A stretch of 64,000 nt of DNA from Pseudomonas alkylphenolica (GTDB lineage: Bacteria > Pseudomonadota > Gammaproteobacteria > Pseudomonadales > Pseudomonadaceae). A program made the position numbers and the translations under genes. The notes beneath the pieces are model-generated. The model saw only the letters and a list, made by a program, of their open reading frames with translations, was not told the origin of the DNA and did not search any database. This document shows positions 15,044 through 27,555 of the stretch, one piece after another (within the stretch, counting starts at the first letter, position 1; the number at the start of each line of letters is the position of its first letter). The DNA is taken from NCBI RefSeq assembly GCF_000746525.1, contig NZ_CP009048.1, positions 3,713,501 to 3,777,500 of the forward strand, given 5' to 3'.

Positions 15044-15342
15044 TGAGCACCTTGCACGTAATTTCTCACTCGCCCTTCGGCGACAATCGCCTGAGCAGCT
15101 GCCTGCGCCTGCTTGGCAGCGCAGATGGCCTGTTGCTCTGCGGCGATGCGGTGTATGCCCTGCAGCCCGGCAGCGCGCCGCTGGCCAGCCTGCAGGCAAG
15201 CAATCTGCAAGGCCGCCTGTACGTCCTTGAAGAAGACCTGCAAGCACGCGCCATTGGCACTGACGTCAACATTCGGGCCATCGACTACCCGGCCTTTGTT
15301 GCGCTGTCGCTGGATTACGACAAGGTCAACAGCTGGCTATGA
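15043..15342 (+). CDS. tusB: Sulfurtransferase TusB
   Basis: 99-residue DsrH-family subunit of TusBCD. Starts MSTLHVISHSPFGDNRLSSCL, with GDAVYAL and the acidic GTDVNIRAIDYPAFVAL C-terminal half typical of TusB. Its ATG overlaps the end of tusC (last base of the tusC stop), so translation is coupled. Structural member of the hexamer. Confidence 0.9.
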   Translation: MSTLHVISHSPFGDNRLSSCLRLLGSADGLLLCGDAVYALQPGSAPLASLQASNLQGRLYVLEEDLQARAIGTDVNIRAIDYPAFVALSLDYDKVNSWL

Positions 15343-15674
15343 ATACCCTGACTGTAGGCGAGCGCAGCATCGCTCTGGACAAGGATGGCTATCTGGTCGA
15401 ACTCAGCGACTGGTCCGACGAAGTCGCCACCGCCCTCGCCGCCCACGAACAACTGGAGCTGACCCCCGAACACTGGGAAGTGCTGACGCTATTGCGTGCC
15501 TTCTACCAGGAGTTCGAACTGTCGCCGGCAACCCGCCCGCTGATCAAGTACACCGCACTCAAGCTGGGCCCGGAAAAAGGCAACAGCATGCACCTGAACC
15601 GCCTGTTCAAAGGCACTCCCGCCAAACTCGCCGCGAAGCTTGCGGGCCTGCCGAAGCCAACCAATTGCATATGA
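15339..15674 (+). CDS. tusE: Sulfurtransferase TusE
   Basis: DsrC-family carrier that takes sulfur from TusD and delivers it to MnmA. 111 residues with the conserved DKDGYLVELSDWSDEVA N-terminal region, LTPEHWEVLTLLRAFYQEF helix, and the carrier Cys as the next-to-last residue (Cys110, PTNCI). Overlaps tusB by 4 bases and the following gene by 4 bases (ATGA). Confidence 0.93.
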   Translation: MNTLTVGERSIALDKDGYLVELSDWSDEVATALAAHEQLELTPEHWEVLTLLRAFYQEFELSPATRPLIKYTALKLGPEKGNSMHLNRLFKGTPAKLAAKLAGLPKPTNCI

Positions 15675-16666
15675 CCGATCCTCGCCCGCTGATCACCGAA
15701 ACCCCGGCCGAACACCCGTTTGCCCAGTTCGTGCGCATCCTTGGCAAAGGCAAGCGCGGCGCCCGCGGCCTGAACCGTGAAGAAGCCCGCGAAGCCATGG
15801 GCATGCTGCTCGACGGCAAGGTCGAGGAAACCCAGCTGGGCGCGTTCCTGATGTTGCTACGGCACAAGGAAGAAAGCCCGGAGGAACTGGCCGGTTTCAC
15901 CGAAGCGTTGCGTGAGCGTCTGCACGCGCCACAGATCGCGGTGGACCTCGACTGGCCGAGCTACGCCGGCAAGAAGCGCCACCTGCCCTGGTACCTGCTT
16001 GCCACCAAGTGCCTGGCCGCCAACGGCGTGCGCATCCTGCTGCACGGCGGCGGCGCCCACACCGCCGGACGCCTGTACACCGAGCAAGTGCTTGAGCTGC
16101 TGCAGATCCCGCTGTGCCGTGACTGGAATGCCGTTGCCCAGTCCCTGGACAGCCAGCAGCTGGCATTTATCCCGCTGCAGGACTGGGCACCGCGCCTGCA
16201 ACGGATGATCGACCTGCGCAACACCCTGGGCCTGCGCTCGCCCATTCATTCCCTGGCTCGAGTGCTCAATCCGCTGGGCGCCCGTTGCGGCCTGCAGAGT
16301 ATCTTCCACCCGGGTTACCAGGCGGTGCATCGTGAAGCCAGCCGGCTGCTCGGCGACACCACCATCGTGGTCAAGGGCGATGGCGGCGAAATCGAGATCA
16401 ACCCGGATACCAGCAGCCACCTGTATGGCACGGCAAACGGCATCGAATGGGATGAAGAATGGCCAGCCCTGGCGGCCCAGCGCCATGTCAAACCGGCGAG
16501 CCTTGAGCCTGAGCATCTGCTGACGGTTTGGCGCGGCGAAGCCCGCGACAGCTACGGTGAACTCGCCGTGGTTGCGACCATGGCCCTCGCTTTGCGCGGA
16601 CTGGGTCACAACCGCGATGAAGCCTTTGCACAGGCGCAACGTTATTGGGATCAGCGTCAGGCGTAA
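15671..16666 (+). CDS. TrpD-like glycosyltransferase family protein (YbiB-like)
   Basis: 331-residue cytoplasmic protein of the anthranilate phosphoribosyltransferase (TrpD) fold: an N-terminal helical domain (GLNREEAREAMGMLLDGKVEETQLGAFLMLLR, short by necessity here as LLDGKVEETQLGAFLMLLR) and an alpha/beta domain with HGGGAHTAGR. E. coli YbiB, its relative, binds nucleic acid and has no shown transferase activity; the same may hold here because the TrpD substrate motifs are changed. It is the last gene of the tus operon, joined by a 4-base overlap, a placement suggesting a link to tRNA or nucleic-acid work. Function remains unproven. Confidence 0.8.
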   Translation: MTDPRPLITETPAEHPFAQFVRILGKGKRGARGLNREEAREAMGMLLDGKVEETQLGAFLMLLRHKEESPEELAGFTEALRERLHAPQIAVDLDWPSYAGKKRHLPWYLLATKCLAANGVRILLHGGGAHTAGRLYTEQVLELLQIPLCRDWNAVAQSLDSQQLAFIPLQDWAPRLQRMIDLRNTLGLRSPIHSLARVLNPLGARCGLQSIFHPGYQAVHREASRLLGDTTIVVKGDGGEIEINPDTSSHLYGTANGIEWDEEWPALAAQRHVKPASLEPEHLLTVWRGEARDSYGELAVVATMALALRGLGHNRDEAFAQAQRYWDQRQA

Positions 16667-16712
16667 GGCAACCCATCAACAAAGTCGATTAAACAGGCGC
16701 AGACTTTGCGCT

Positions 16713-16760
16713 ATTCGTTCGAACTCAAGCTCGTACACTGGGCTCTATATTCGAACGAAT
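16713..16760. promoter_or_regulatory. Long inverted repeat before yqjG, probable operator
   Basis: Exact 11-bp arms attcgttcgaa (16713-16723) and ttcgaacgaat (16750-16760), centres 37 bases apart, lie in front of the hydroquinone reductase gene. Each arm also contains the small palindrome TTCGAA. This fits two sites for a dimeric repressor or activator; the regulator is not identified. Confidence 0.55.
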
Positions 16761-16776
16761 CGCCAAGGAGCTCAGC

Positions 16777-17745
16777 ATGGGCCTGTTGATCGACGGACGC
16801 TGGCATGACCAGTGGTATCAAAGCAGCAAAGACGGCGCATTCCAGCGCGAGAATGCGCAGCGGCGCAATCAATTGCCTGCCGCTGAAGCGGGTCGCTATC
16901 ACCTCTATGTCTCCCTAGCCTGCCCCTGGGCCCACCGAACCCTGATCTTTCGCAAGCTCAAGGGCCTGGAAAGCCTGATCGACGTTTCAGTGGTCAGCTG
17001 GCTAATGGGCGAAAACGGCTGGACCTTCGATCAGAGCAAAGGCTCCACCGGCGACAAGCTCGATCACCTGGACTTCCTCCATCAGCGCTATACCCGCGAC
17101 GATCCGCACTATAGCGGTCGGGTCACGGTGCCGGTGCTGTGGGACAAGCAGGAGCAACGCATCGTCAACAACGAGTCGGCGGAGATCATCCGTATTTTCA
17201 ACCATGCTTTCGACGACCTGACCGGCAACCGCCTGGACCTTTATCCCGAGCCGCTACAGGCCGAAATTGATGCACTGAACGAGCGGATCTACCCGGCAAT
17301 CAACAATGGCGTGTACCGGGCAGGCTTTGCCACCTCGCAGCAGGCTTACGAGCAGGCGTTTGATGAAGTGTTTGCCGAGCTGGACTGCCTGGAACAGCAC
17401 CTGGGCGAACGCCGCTATCTGGCCGGGGAATACCTGACCGAGGCTGACTGGCGGTTGTTCACTACGCTGATTCGGTTCGATGCGGTGTACCACGGGCACT
17501 TCAAGTGCAACCTGCGGCGCCTGGTTGACTATCCGAATCTGTCGAACTGGCTAAGGGAGTTGTATCAGTGGCCGGGGGTGGCCGAGACGGTGAATTTCGA
17601 GCATATCCAGAAGCATTACTACATGAGCCACAAGACCATCAATCCGAACGGGATTGTGCCTAAAGGGCCGTTGCAGGATTTTTCTGTGGCGCATGATCGG
17701 GAGCGTTTGCTGGGGCGGGGGATTTGGATCAAGGCGGGAAACTAG
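16777..17745 (+). CDS. yqjG: Glutathionyl-hydroquinone reductase (GST family, Xi class)
   Basis: Reduces glutathionyl-hydroquinones with glutathione, forming hydroquinone and GSSG; cytoplasmic. 322 residues, the family length. Catalytic Cys in SLACPWAHRTLIFRKLKGLE (about residue 49), the CPWAHR motif of this class, followed by VVSWLMGENGWTF; C-terminal GST domain with ERRYLAGEYLTEADWRLFTTLIRFD and PNGIVPKGP near the end. The ATG at 16777 is preceded by aaggagc. The inverted repeat upstream suggests induction by quinones or electrophiles. Confidence 0.9.
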   Translation: MGLLIDGRWHDQWYQSSKDGAFQRENAQRRNQLPAAEAGRYHLYVSLACPWAHRTLIFRKLKGLESLIDVSVVSWLMGENGWTFDQSKGSTGDKLDHLDFLHQRYTRDDPHYSGRVTVPVLWDKQEQRIVNNESAEIIRIFNHAFDDLTGNRLDLYPEPLQAEIDALNERIYPAINNGVYRAGFATSQQAYEQAFDEVFAELDCLEQHLGERRYLAGEYLTEADWRLFTTLIRFDAVYHGHFKCNLRRLVDYPNLSNWLRELYQWPGVAETVNFEHIQKHYYMSHKTINPNGIVPKGPLQDFSVAHDRERLLGRGIWIKAGN

Positions 17746-17753
17746 GGGTGGAT

Positions 17754-17808
17754 TCATCGCGGGGCAAGCCCGCTCCCACCGGGTGGGAGCGGGCTTGCCC
17801 CGCGATGA
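17754..17808. repeat. REP palindrome 1
   Basis: Two inverted REP units (atcgcggggcaagcccgctc and its complement) with a 3-base centre, between the convergent yqjG and cysG genes, 3 bases from the cysG stop. It may serve as a shared terminator. Confidence 0.9.
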
Positions 17809-17811
17809 TTT

Positions 17812-19200
17812 TCAGCCTTGAGAGCCTTCGAACCAGGCCAGCTTTTCACGCAACTGAACCACTTCCCCGACAATCACCAGGGTCGGCGCATGGACTTCAT
17901 GCTCAGCCACTAATGCTGGCAAATCGGCCAATGTCCCGGTAAATACCCGCTGGTTCGGCGTGGTGCCCTGCTGAACCAATGCTGCCGGTGTATCAGCAGC
18001 ACGACCGTGACGAATCAGCTCGGCACAGATGGTCGGCAAGCCAACCAGCCCCATGTAGAACACCAGGGTCTGTGCCGGTGCGACCAGATCATTCCACGGC
18101 AAGTTGCTGGTGCCATCCTTGAGGTGGCCAGTGACAAAGCGCACCGACTGGGCGTAATCACGATGCGTCAGCGGAATCCCGGCATACGCCGAGCAACCAC
18201 TGGCTGCGGTAATACCCGGCACCACCTGGAACGGAATGCCCTGCTCGGCCAGTTCCTCGATCTCTTCGCCACCACGGCCGAAGATGAACGGATCACCACC
18301 CTTGAGACGCAACACCCGTTTACCCTGACGTGCCAGGGTAACCAGTAACTGATTGATCTGATCCTGCGGCACGGCATGGTCAGCACGACGCTTGCCGACA
18401 TAAATACGCTCGGCATCACGGCGGCACAATTCGATGATCGCCGGAGCGACCAGACGGTCGTAGAGCACCACGTCGGCCTGCTGCATCAGGCGCAAGGCAC
18501 GGAAGGTCAACAGATCCGGATCGCCCGGACCGGCGCCAACCAGATACACCTCGCCTGGTGCCTGATAGCTGGCACCGTCGATCTTGGCTTGCAGCAAACG
18601 CTCGGCCTCAGCGCCCTGCCCGGCCAGTTGCCGCTCGGCGATCGGGCCCTGGAACACATCTTCCCAGAAGCCACGACGCTGATTGACGTCCGGATAGAGT
18701 GCCTTGACCTTGTCACGAAAGCGCGCGCCCAGTCCGGCCAGTTCGCCATAAGCGGCCGGAATCCAGGTTTCCAGCTTGGCCCGGATCAAGCGTGCCAGCA
18801 CCGGCGCATCGCCGCCGCTGGACACCGCAACCACCAAAGGTGAACGGTCGACGATGGCCGGGAAGATCACCGAACACAGCGCTGGCGCATCGACCACATT
18901 GACCGGTACGCAGCGCTGGTGAGCATCCGCCGAGACCTGGGCGTTGAGCGCCTGGTCATCTGTCGCCGCGATGATCAGTTGGCAACCGTCAAGGTCGCCC
19001 GGTTGATAACCACGGCTGAGGATTTCGCCACCGCTGTGCCGGACGAGCTCGGTCAGTTGCGCTTCAATCTCGGGCGCGACCACCCGCAACACCGCCCCGG
19101 CATCGGCCAGCAGACGCGATTTGCGCAAGGCAATTTCGCCCCCACCGACAACCAGCACACGGCTGCCGCGCAGTTTGTGGAACAGCGGCAGGAACTCCAT
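17812..19200 (-). CDS. cysG: Siroheme synthase CysG (trifunctional)
   Basis: Makes siroheme from uroporphyrinogen III: two SAM-dependent methylations, NAD-dependent oxidation and iron insertion. 462 residues. The N-terminal dehydrogenase/ferrochelatase half has [17 protein letters not shown] (NAD site, about residues 15-31) and [13 protein letters not shown]. The C-terminal methyltransferase half has [20 protein letters not shown] (about 220) and [17 protein letters not shown]. Its ATG directly follows the serS stop codon (TAA-ATG), so it is last in the ftsK-lolA-rarA-crcB-serS-cysG run. Siroheme serves sulfite and nitrite reductases. Confidence 0.96.
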   Translation of the reverse strand: MEFLPLFHKLRGSRVLVVGGGEIALRKSRLLADAGAVLRVVAPEIEAQLTELVRHSGGEILSRGYQPGDLDGCQLIIAATDDQALNAQVSADAHQRCVPVNVVDAPALCSVIFPAIVDRSPLVVAVSSGGDAPVLARLIRAKLETWIPAAYGELAGLGARFRDKVKALYPDVNQRRGFWEDVFQGPIAERQLAGQGAEAERLLQAKIDGASYQAPGEVYLVGAGPGDPDLLTFRALRLMQQADVVLYDRLVAPAIIELCRRDAERIYVGKRRADHAVPQDQINQLLVTLARQGKRVLRLKGGDPFIFGRGGEEIEELAEQGIPFQVVPGITAASGCSAYAGIPLTHRDYAQSVRFVTGHLKDGTSNLPWNDLVAPAQTLVFYMGLVGLPTICAELIRHGRAADTPAALVQQGTTPNQRVFTGTLADLPALVAEHEVHAPTLVIVGEVVQLREKLAWFEGSQG

Positions 19201-22195
<2,995 letters not shown>

Positions 22196-22213
22196 GGACG
22201 GCGCTACTACCTC

Positions 22214-22837
22214 TTACTCGGAGATGACATCCGCGCCTTTGGGGATGTCGAACTTGAACTTGCTCGCCGGGATCGCTTCGTTAGCTTTAACCCCGGTGAA
22301 CAGAATGTTAGTACGCTGGCCGACGCTGTCGATCAGTTGCATGTCATTGACCAGGCCTTTGCGGAACGAAAGACGCAAGGAGTCGAACAGCGTGTCTTTG
22401 GTTTTCGGCTTGAGGGTGAAATCCATGACGTCACCTTGTTCCTTGGAGGTGATATCGAAGCTCTGGCTGATCTTCGATACGTCACCGGACAGCAGCAAAG
22501 CCGGGGTTTCGGTCAGGCGCTGATCAAGCTTCTTGATGGTTGCCTGCTCCAGGTCCGGGTCCCACAGGGTGACGGTCTTGCCATCCGAGACCACCACCTG
22601 CTCCTGCGGTGCATCGGTATGCCAGTAGAACAGGCCAGGACGCTGTACCGACATCTGTCCCGCCGTTTCCTGCAGGCTGGTGCCGCTGGCATCCAGGGTC
22701 AGCTGGGAGAATCGGGCCTCGATGGTTCTGGACTTTTCCAGCAACTGGGTCAGGCGTGCCACATCCTGCTCACCGGCGAATGCCGAAGCGCTGGACAAGG
22801 CCAAAGCGGAAACCAACATCATGCGAATCAGGCGCAT
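22214..22837 (-). CDS. lolA: Outer-membrane lipoprotein carrier LolA
   Basis: Periplasmic chaperone that ferries lipoproteins from LolCDE to LolB. 207 residues with signal peptide [21 protein letters not shown]. Typical segments: [42 protein letters not shown] and the C-terminal [20 protein letters not shown]. Start at 22837 is fixed by gagg six bases upstream and the signal peptide; an in-frame ATG at 22927 would overlap the ftsK end. 64 bases downstream of ftsK. Confidence 0.95.
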   Translation of the reverse strand: MRLIRMMLVSALALSSASAFAGEQDVARLTQLLEKSRTIEARFSQLTLDASGTSLQETAGQMSVQRPGLFYWHTDAPQEQVVVSDGKTVTLWDPDLEQATIKKLDQRLTETPALLLSGDVSKISQSFDITSKEQGDVMDFTLKPKTKDTLFDSLRLSFRKGLVNDMQLIDSVGQRTNILFTGVKANEAIPASKFKFDIPKGADVISE

Positions 22838-22901
22838 GGCAATCCTCGTTGCAGTATGGATGGGCCTGTGGCCGGTCGCTGGCCACAGGCTGGAAGGTTC
22901 A

Positions 22902-25313
22902 TCAGTCGCGGGACGGCCCGGGGGCAATCACTTCGCGCGAGCCGTTGGTGTTCATCGCGGTGACCACACCGGCCATTTCCATCGCCTCGATCATCCGCGC
23001 GGCGCGGTTGTAGCCGATCTTCAGCTTGCGCTGTACGGCGGAGATGGAGGCGCGGCGGCTTTCCAGGACGAATTGCACGGCTTCATCGTACAGCGCGTCG
23101 GTTTCGGCATCATCGTCGCCGCCACCGCCACTACCGCCATCGAAACCACTACCGGCCTCTTCGACACCGCTGAGGATATCTTCGTTGTAGTCCGGAGCGC
23201 CGCGCAATTTCCACGCTTCGACCACCCGGTGGACTTCATCGTCGGAAACGAAAGCACCATGCACACGAATCGGCAGGCTGGTGCCCGGCGGCATGTAAAG
23301 CATGTCACCGTGGCCGAGCAGCTGTTCGGCGCCGCCCTGATCGATGATGGTTCGGGAGTCGATCTTGCTCGAAACCTGGAAGGCCATACGGGTCGGAATG
23401 TTGGCCTTGATCAGACCGGTAATCACGTCCACCGAAGGCCGCTGGGTCGCGAGAATCAGGTGGATACCGGCGGCACGGGCCTTCTGGGCGATACGCGCGA
23501 TCAGCTCTTCGACCTTCTTGCCGACAATCATCATCATGTCGGCGAATTCGTCGACCACTACGACGATGGTCGGCAGGGTTTTCAGCAGCGGCGGCACGTC
23601 ATCCATGCTTTCGCGCTTGAACATCGGATCGTAGATCGGCTCACCGGCCTCTTCGGCGTCTTTGACCTTGCGGTTGAAGCCCGCCAGGTTACGCACGCCC
23701 ATGGCCGCCATCAGCTTGTAGCGCCGCTCCATCTCGGCAACGCTCCAGCGCAGGGCGTTGGCGGCGTCTTTCATGTCGGTGACCACAGGGCAAAGCAGGT
23801 GCGGGATGCCTTCATAGATCGACAATTCGAGCATTTTCGGGTCGATCATGATCAGCTTGGCGTCTTCCGGACCGGACTTGAACAGGATCGACAGGATCAT
23901 CGCGTTGACCCCCACCGACTTACCCGAACCGGTGGTACCGGCTACCAGCAAGTGCGGCATCTTGGCCAGGTCCGTGATCACAGGCTTGCCGCCGATGTCG
24001 TGCCCCAGGGCCATGGTGACTGGCGATTTGGCTTCGTCGTATTGCGGCGACGACAGTACTTCGGAAAAGCGTACGATCTGCCGGTCTTCGTTGGGAATCT
24101 CGATACCGACGGTGGTCTTGCCGGGAATCACTTCAACCACACGCACGCTGGTCACCGCCAGGGAACGGGCGAGGTCTTTCGCCAGGTTGGCGATACGGCT
24201 GACCTTGACGCCAGCGGCCGGCTGGATTTCGTAACGGGTGATCACCGGCCCCGGATGGATGGAGTCCACCGAGACCTCAACGCCGAATTCCTTGAGTTTG
24301 ATTTCCAGCAGGTTGCCGACACTGGCCAGGGATTCGGGCGAGTAATTGACCTGCTTTTTCTCGGCAGGATCAAGGATTGAGATCGGCGGCAACGTACCTT
24401 CGACGGCACTGTCGACGAACAGTGGCGCCTGCTTTTCCTTCTGCACGCGCTTGCTCGGCTCCGGCACCTTGGCCGGCGTCGGCATGATCACTGGCGCAGG
24501 CGGCTGCACACGCTCGGCGACAGGTTTGCTCGGGACAGGTTCACGCTCGATGATGCGTTCCTTGGCCTTGACCTGCTCGCGGCGATCCGGCACTACCGGG
24601 GCCACTACGTCATACTCATGGTCGTCAACTTCACGCAGCTGCGCCACCAGGCGCTTACGCTCGTTGCGCGCGGCCCACCAGCGGTTGGCGGCGCCCTGGA
24701 ACAGTTCAAACAGGTCGAGGGTGATCTTGCCGGTCACGTCCATGACCTTGAACCAGGACAGGTCGGTAAACACGGTCAGACCGAACAGGAACAAGGCAAT
24801 GAACATCAGGGTGCTGCCCTGCACGTTCAACGCGTTCTTGGCCAGGTCGCCAAGGCTTTCGCCCAGCGCACCACCGGCCGAAGCTGGCAGGCTGGCGGCC
24901 GAATGGAAGTGGATATGCGCCAACGCGGCGCCCGAAAGCACCAGAAACACCAGGCCGATCAGGCGCCAGGAGAACAGCCAGCCACTCCACTGCCAGGGTT
25001 GGTGACGCTCACGGAAGATCTGCCAGGTCTTGATCGCCAGCAGTAGCGGGAAGATATAGGCGAAGTAGCCCAACACCATGAACAGGACATCGGCGAAGTA
25101 AGCACCCGCACGTCCGGCGGCATTCTGCACCTGCTCGACATTGCTGGTATGGCTGAAGCCTGGGTCGGCCTGGTCGTAGGTCAGCAGCGCCATCCACAGG
25201 TACAGGCACAGCGCCCCCATGGCAATCAGCGCGCCTTCCTTGAGGCGATAATGCAATTGCTGGCGCCACTGCGGCACAGGCAAGGGATTCGATGTAGCGG
25301 TGGATTTCTTCAA
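22902..25313 (-). CDS. ftsK: DNA translocase FtsK
   Basis: Septal hexameric DNA pump that clears chromosome ends and activates XerCD at dif. 803 residues, the short Pseudomonas form, with a brief linker compared with E. coli. N-terminal membrane domain with four helices (about residues 25-190), then a charged, Pro-rich linker (200-320), the motor with Walker A GTTGSGKS (about 456-463) and Walker [13 protein letters not shown], and the C-terminal gamma winged helix ([20 protein letters not shown], about 740-790) that reads KOPS. First gene of a minus-strand run followed by lolA. Confidence 0.97.
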   Translation of the reverse strand: MKKSTATSNPLPVPQWRQQLHYRLKEGALIAMGALCLYLWMALLTYDQADPGFSHTSNVEQVQNAAGRAGAYFADVLFMVLGYFAYIFPLLLAIKTWQIFRERHQPWQWSGWLFSWRLIGLVFLVLSGAALAHIHFHSAASLPASAGGALGESLGDLAKNALNVQGSTLMFIALFLFGLTVFTDLSWFKVMDVTGKITLDLFELFQGAANRWWAARNERKRLVAQLREVDDHEYDVVAPVVPDRREQVKAKERIIEREPVPSKPVAERVQPPAPVIMPTPAKVPEPSKRVQKEKQAPLFVDSAVEGTLPPISILDPAEKKQVNYSPESLASVGNLLEIKLKEFGVEVSVDSIHPGPVITRYEIQPAAGVKVSRIANLAKDLARSLAVTSVRVVEVIPGKTTVGIEIPNEDRQIVRFSEVLSSPQYDEAKSPVTMALGHDIGGKPVITDLAKMPHLLVAGTTGSGKSVGVNAMILSILFKSGPEDAKLIMIDPKMLELSIYEGIPHLLCPVVTDMKDAANALRWSVAEMERRYKLMAAMGVRNLAGFNRKVKDAEEAGEPIYDPMFKRESMDDVPPLLKTLPTIVVVVDEFADMMMIVGKKVEELIARIAQKARAAGIHLILATQRPSVDVITGLIKANIPTRMAFQVSSKIDSRTIIDQGGAEQLLGHGDMLYMPPGTSLPIRVHGAFVSDDEVHRVVEAWKLRGAPDYNEDILSGVEEAGSGFDGGSGGGGDDDAETDALYDEAVQFVLESRRASISAVQRKLKIGYNRAARMIEAMEMAGVVTAMNTNGSREVIAPGPSRD

Positions 25314-25660
25314 AACGCGTCTATTCCTGCGCTCAATGCGCGTCCAACAGTGATTGACCTATGTGAACAGTCAACAAACCACTACTTTTAACATTACTGC
25401 CCGCCTACCGCCATGGCGGCACGCCAGAAACACGCGTAAACGGGGGCCAATTTCCTATATCGCAATTTGAGCACGCATTTTCTTTTGTGACAAAGGCTTA
25501 TGCGGTGTTTTTATGCAAGTGTGACAACAAAGACCCGAGCAAGTTGCTTTAACAGCATCGCGGGGCAAGCCCGCTCCCACAGGTTCAGTGGGAGCGGGCT
25601 TGCCCCGCGATGCTGTTTCAGGCAATGCTGCCCCCTCCCCTACTCCGCCATTGAACGACG
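25314..25660. other. Intergenic between divergent ftsK and aat
   Basis: Holds the ftsK promoter region (AT-rich about 25370-25530) and REP palindrome 2. No gene seen. In some Pseudomonas a thioredoxin reductase gene sits between ftsK and aat; here it is absent. Confidence 0.6.
25553..25615. repeat. REP palindrome 2
   Basis: Inverted pair of REP units with an 8-9 base centre, just before aat. Confidence 0.9.
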
Positions 25661-26341
25661 ATGCTGACCTGGTTGAGCCGCGACACCCTGACCTTCCCTG
25701 CGCTGGATAAAGCCCTGCGCGATCCCAACGGCCTGCTGGCCGCCGGCGGCGACCTCAGCGCCGAGCGCCTGGTACAAGCCTACCGCCACGGCTGCTTCCC
25801 CTGGTACCAGGACGGCCAGCCGATTCTCTGGTGGTCGCCCGACCCGCGTACAGTGCTGTTTCCCGACGAATTGCACGTATCGCGTTCGCTGCGCAAGTTC
25901 ATCCGCCAGGGCCATTACCAGGTCAGTTTCGACCAGGATTTTGCCGCCGTGATCAAAGCCTGCGCAGCGCCCCGCGACTACGCCGATGGCACCTGGATCA
26001 CCGACAGCATGCAGGCGGCCTACCTCAAGCTGCATCAACAGGGCTTCGCCCATTCGGTTGAAGTTCGCCAGAACGGCGAACTGGTGGGCGGCCTGTACGG
26101 CCTGGCCATGGGCCGGTTGTTTTTTGGCGAGTCGATGTTCAGCCGCGCCGACAACGCCTCCAAGGTAGGTTTCGTGACCCTGGTCGAGCACCTGCAGCAG
26201 GCCGGCTTTGCCCTGATCGACTGCCAGATGCCGACCGACCACCTGCATAGCCTGGGCGCCCGGGCCATTGCCCGGGCAACCTTCGCCGACTACCTGCAGC
26301 GCTACCTTGACCAACCCAGCAGCGCCAGCTGGGTTTGCTAG
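25661..26341 (+). CDS. aat: Leucyl/phenylalanyl-tRNA-protein transferase
   Basis: Adds Leu or Phe from aminoacyl-tRNA to proteins with N-terminal Lys or Arg, making N-degrons for ClpS-ClpAP. 226 residues. Family motifs: [44 protein letters not shown] and [19 protein letters not shown]. The ribosome site is weak. It is 57 bases before ate, so the two N-degron transferases share an operon, and the degradation machinery (clpA, clpS) lies 1 kb away on the other strand. Confidence 0.96.
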   Translation: MLTWLSRDTLTFPALDKALRDPNGLLAAGGDLSAERLVQAYRHGCFPWYQDGQPILWWSPDPRTVLFPDELHVSRSLRKFIRQGHYQVSFDQDFAAVIKACAAPRDYADGTWITDSMQAAYLKLHQQGFAHSVEVRQNGELVGGLYGLAMGRLFFGESMFSRADNASKVGFVTLVEHLQQAGFALIDCQMPTDHLHSLGARAIARATFADYLQRYLDQPSSASWVC

Positions 26342-26398
26342 GCGAGTTTTTCCAGCTGGCTTACACTTAAATCTAAAGCACCTCCCGAGGGGTTGATC

Positions 26399-27106
26399 AT
26401 GACAGAGCTGGCGCGGTTGAAGTTTTATGCCACTCAACCCCATTCCTGCAGTTACCTGCCAGACGAACAGGCCACCACGCTGTTTCTCGACCCGAGCCAG
26501 CCGATGGATGTGAACGTCTACGCAGACCTGTCGGAAATGGGCTTCCGGCGTAGCGGCGACCACCTGTATCGCCCGCATTGCCAGAACTGCAACGCCTGTG
26601 TGCCGGCGCGGATTCCGGCTGCGCGCTTTCTACCCAACCGTCAGCAGAAACGCATCCTCAAGCGCAATGCCGACCTGACCGTCAACGCCGCACGCCCAGC
26701 GTTCAAGGAGGAGTACTTCGAGCTGTACCGGCGCTACATCGAACAACGCCATGCTGACGGCGATATGTACCCGCCCAGCCGCGATCAGTTTGCCACCTTC
26801 CTGGTCCGTGACCTGCCGTTTTCCCGCTTCTACGAGTTCCGCCTCAACGGCCGCCTGGTCGCCGTAGCGGTCACCGACCTGCTGCCCAATGGTCTGTCGG
26901 CGGTCTACACCTTCTACGACCCCGACGAAGAGCGCCGTAGCCTGGGGCGCTTTGCCATCCTCTGGCAGATTACCGAAGCCCTGCGACAAGGTCTCGATGC
27001 GGTCTACCTCGGTTACTGGATCAAAAACTGCAAAAAGATGAACTACAAAACCCAGTACCGCCCCATTGAGCTGTTGATCAATCAGCGCTGGGTAACCCTG
27101 AACTGA
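26399..27106 (+). CDS. bpt: Aspartate/glutamate leucyltransferase (Bpt/Ate)
   Basis: Transfers leucine from Leu-tRNA to N-terminal Asp or Glu, the bacterial Bpt branch of the ATE family. 235 residues. It has the N-terminal Cys cluster ([14 protein letters not shown]), the motif [19 protein letters not shown] and the C-terminal GNAT-like part ([34 protein letters not shown]). ATG 26399 follows gagggg; the TTG at 26393 is a less likely start. Second gene of the aat operon. Confidence 0.95.
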   Translation: MTELARLKFYATQPHSCSYLPDEQATTLFLDPSQPMDVNVYADLSEMGFRRSGDHLYRPHCQNCNACVPARIPAARFLPNRQQKRILKRNADLTVNAARPAFKEEYFELYRRYIEQRHADGDMYPPSRDQFATFLVRDLPFSRFYEFRLNGRLVAVAVTDLLPNGLSAVYTFYDPDEERRSLGRFAILWQITEALRQGLDAVYLGYWIKNCKKMNYKTQYRPIELLINQRWVTLN

Positions 27107-27210
27107 AATCATTGGCTTAAAATCCAGTTTTCGGGCACAATGCACGCCACTTTTTTTGCCTGGCGCAGTTGTGCACCGGGCCATTAACTGGACACCGAGG
27201 GCTTTACTGC

Positions 27211-27429
27211 ATGTCGAAAGAAGACAGCTTCGAAATGGAAGGCACTGTCGTCGACACCCTGCCCAACACCATGTTCCGTGTGGAGTTGGAAAATGGGCAC
27301 GTCGTTACCGCGCATATCTCCGGAAAAATGCGCAAGAACTACATTCGTATTCTGACCGGTGACAAGGTCCGCGTCGAACTGACGCCTTACGACCTGAGCA
27401 AGGGGCGCATCACCTACCGCGCCCGCTAA
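27211..27429 (+). CDS. infA: Translation initiation factor IF-1
   Basis: 72-residue S1-fold protein that blocks the ribosomal A site at initiation. Sequence begins [21 protein letters not shown], has [19 protein letters not shown] and ends KGRITYRAR, all near-invariant. Start at 27211 is fixed by the conserved N terminus. Followed by a strong terminator. Confidence 0.98.
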
Positions 27430-27435
27430 GCGACA

Positions 27436-27476
27436 CCAACAAAAACGCCCGGCTATATGCCGGGCGTTTTTGTTGG
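27436..27476. terminator. Terminator after infA
   Basis: ccaacaaaaacgcccggc-tata-gccgggcgtttttgttgg: long stem with A and T flanks, usable from both sides (infA and clpA). Confidence 0.92.
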
Positions 27477-27487
27477 CGGTTAAAAGC

Positions 27488-27549
27488 ATCGCGGGGCAAG
27501 CCCGCTCCCACCAGGCCATCTACCTGTGGGAGCGGGCTTGCTCCACGAT
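27488..27549. repeat. REP palindrome 3
   Basis: Inverted REP pair between convergent infA and clpA. The right unit has two changes (gctccacgat for gccccgcgat). Confidence 0.88.
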
Positions 27550-27555
27550 TAGCCG

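Noticed and set aside
15113..15670. Long upstream extension of the TrpD-like gene
   Set aside because: It runs through tusB and tusE in another frame; the ATG at 15671 overlaps the tusE stop as expected for coupling.
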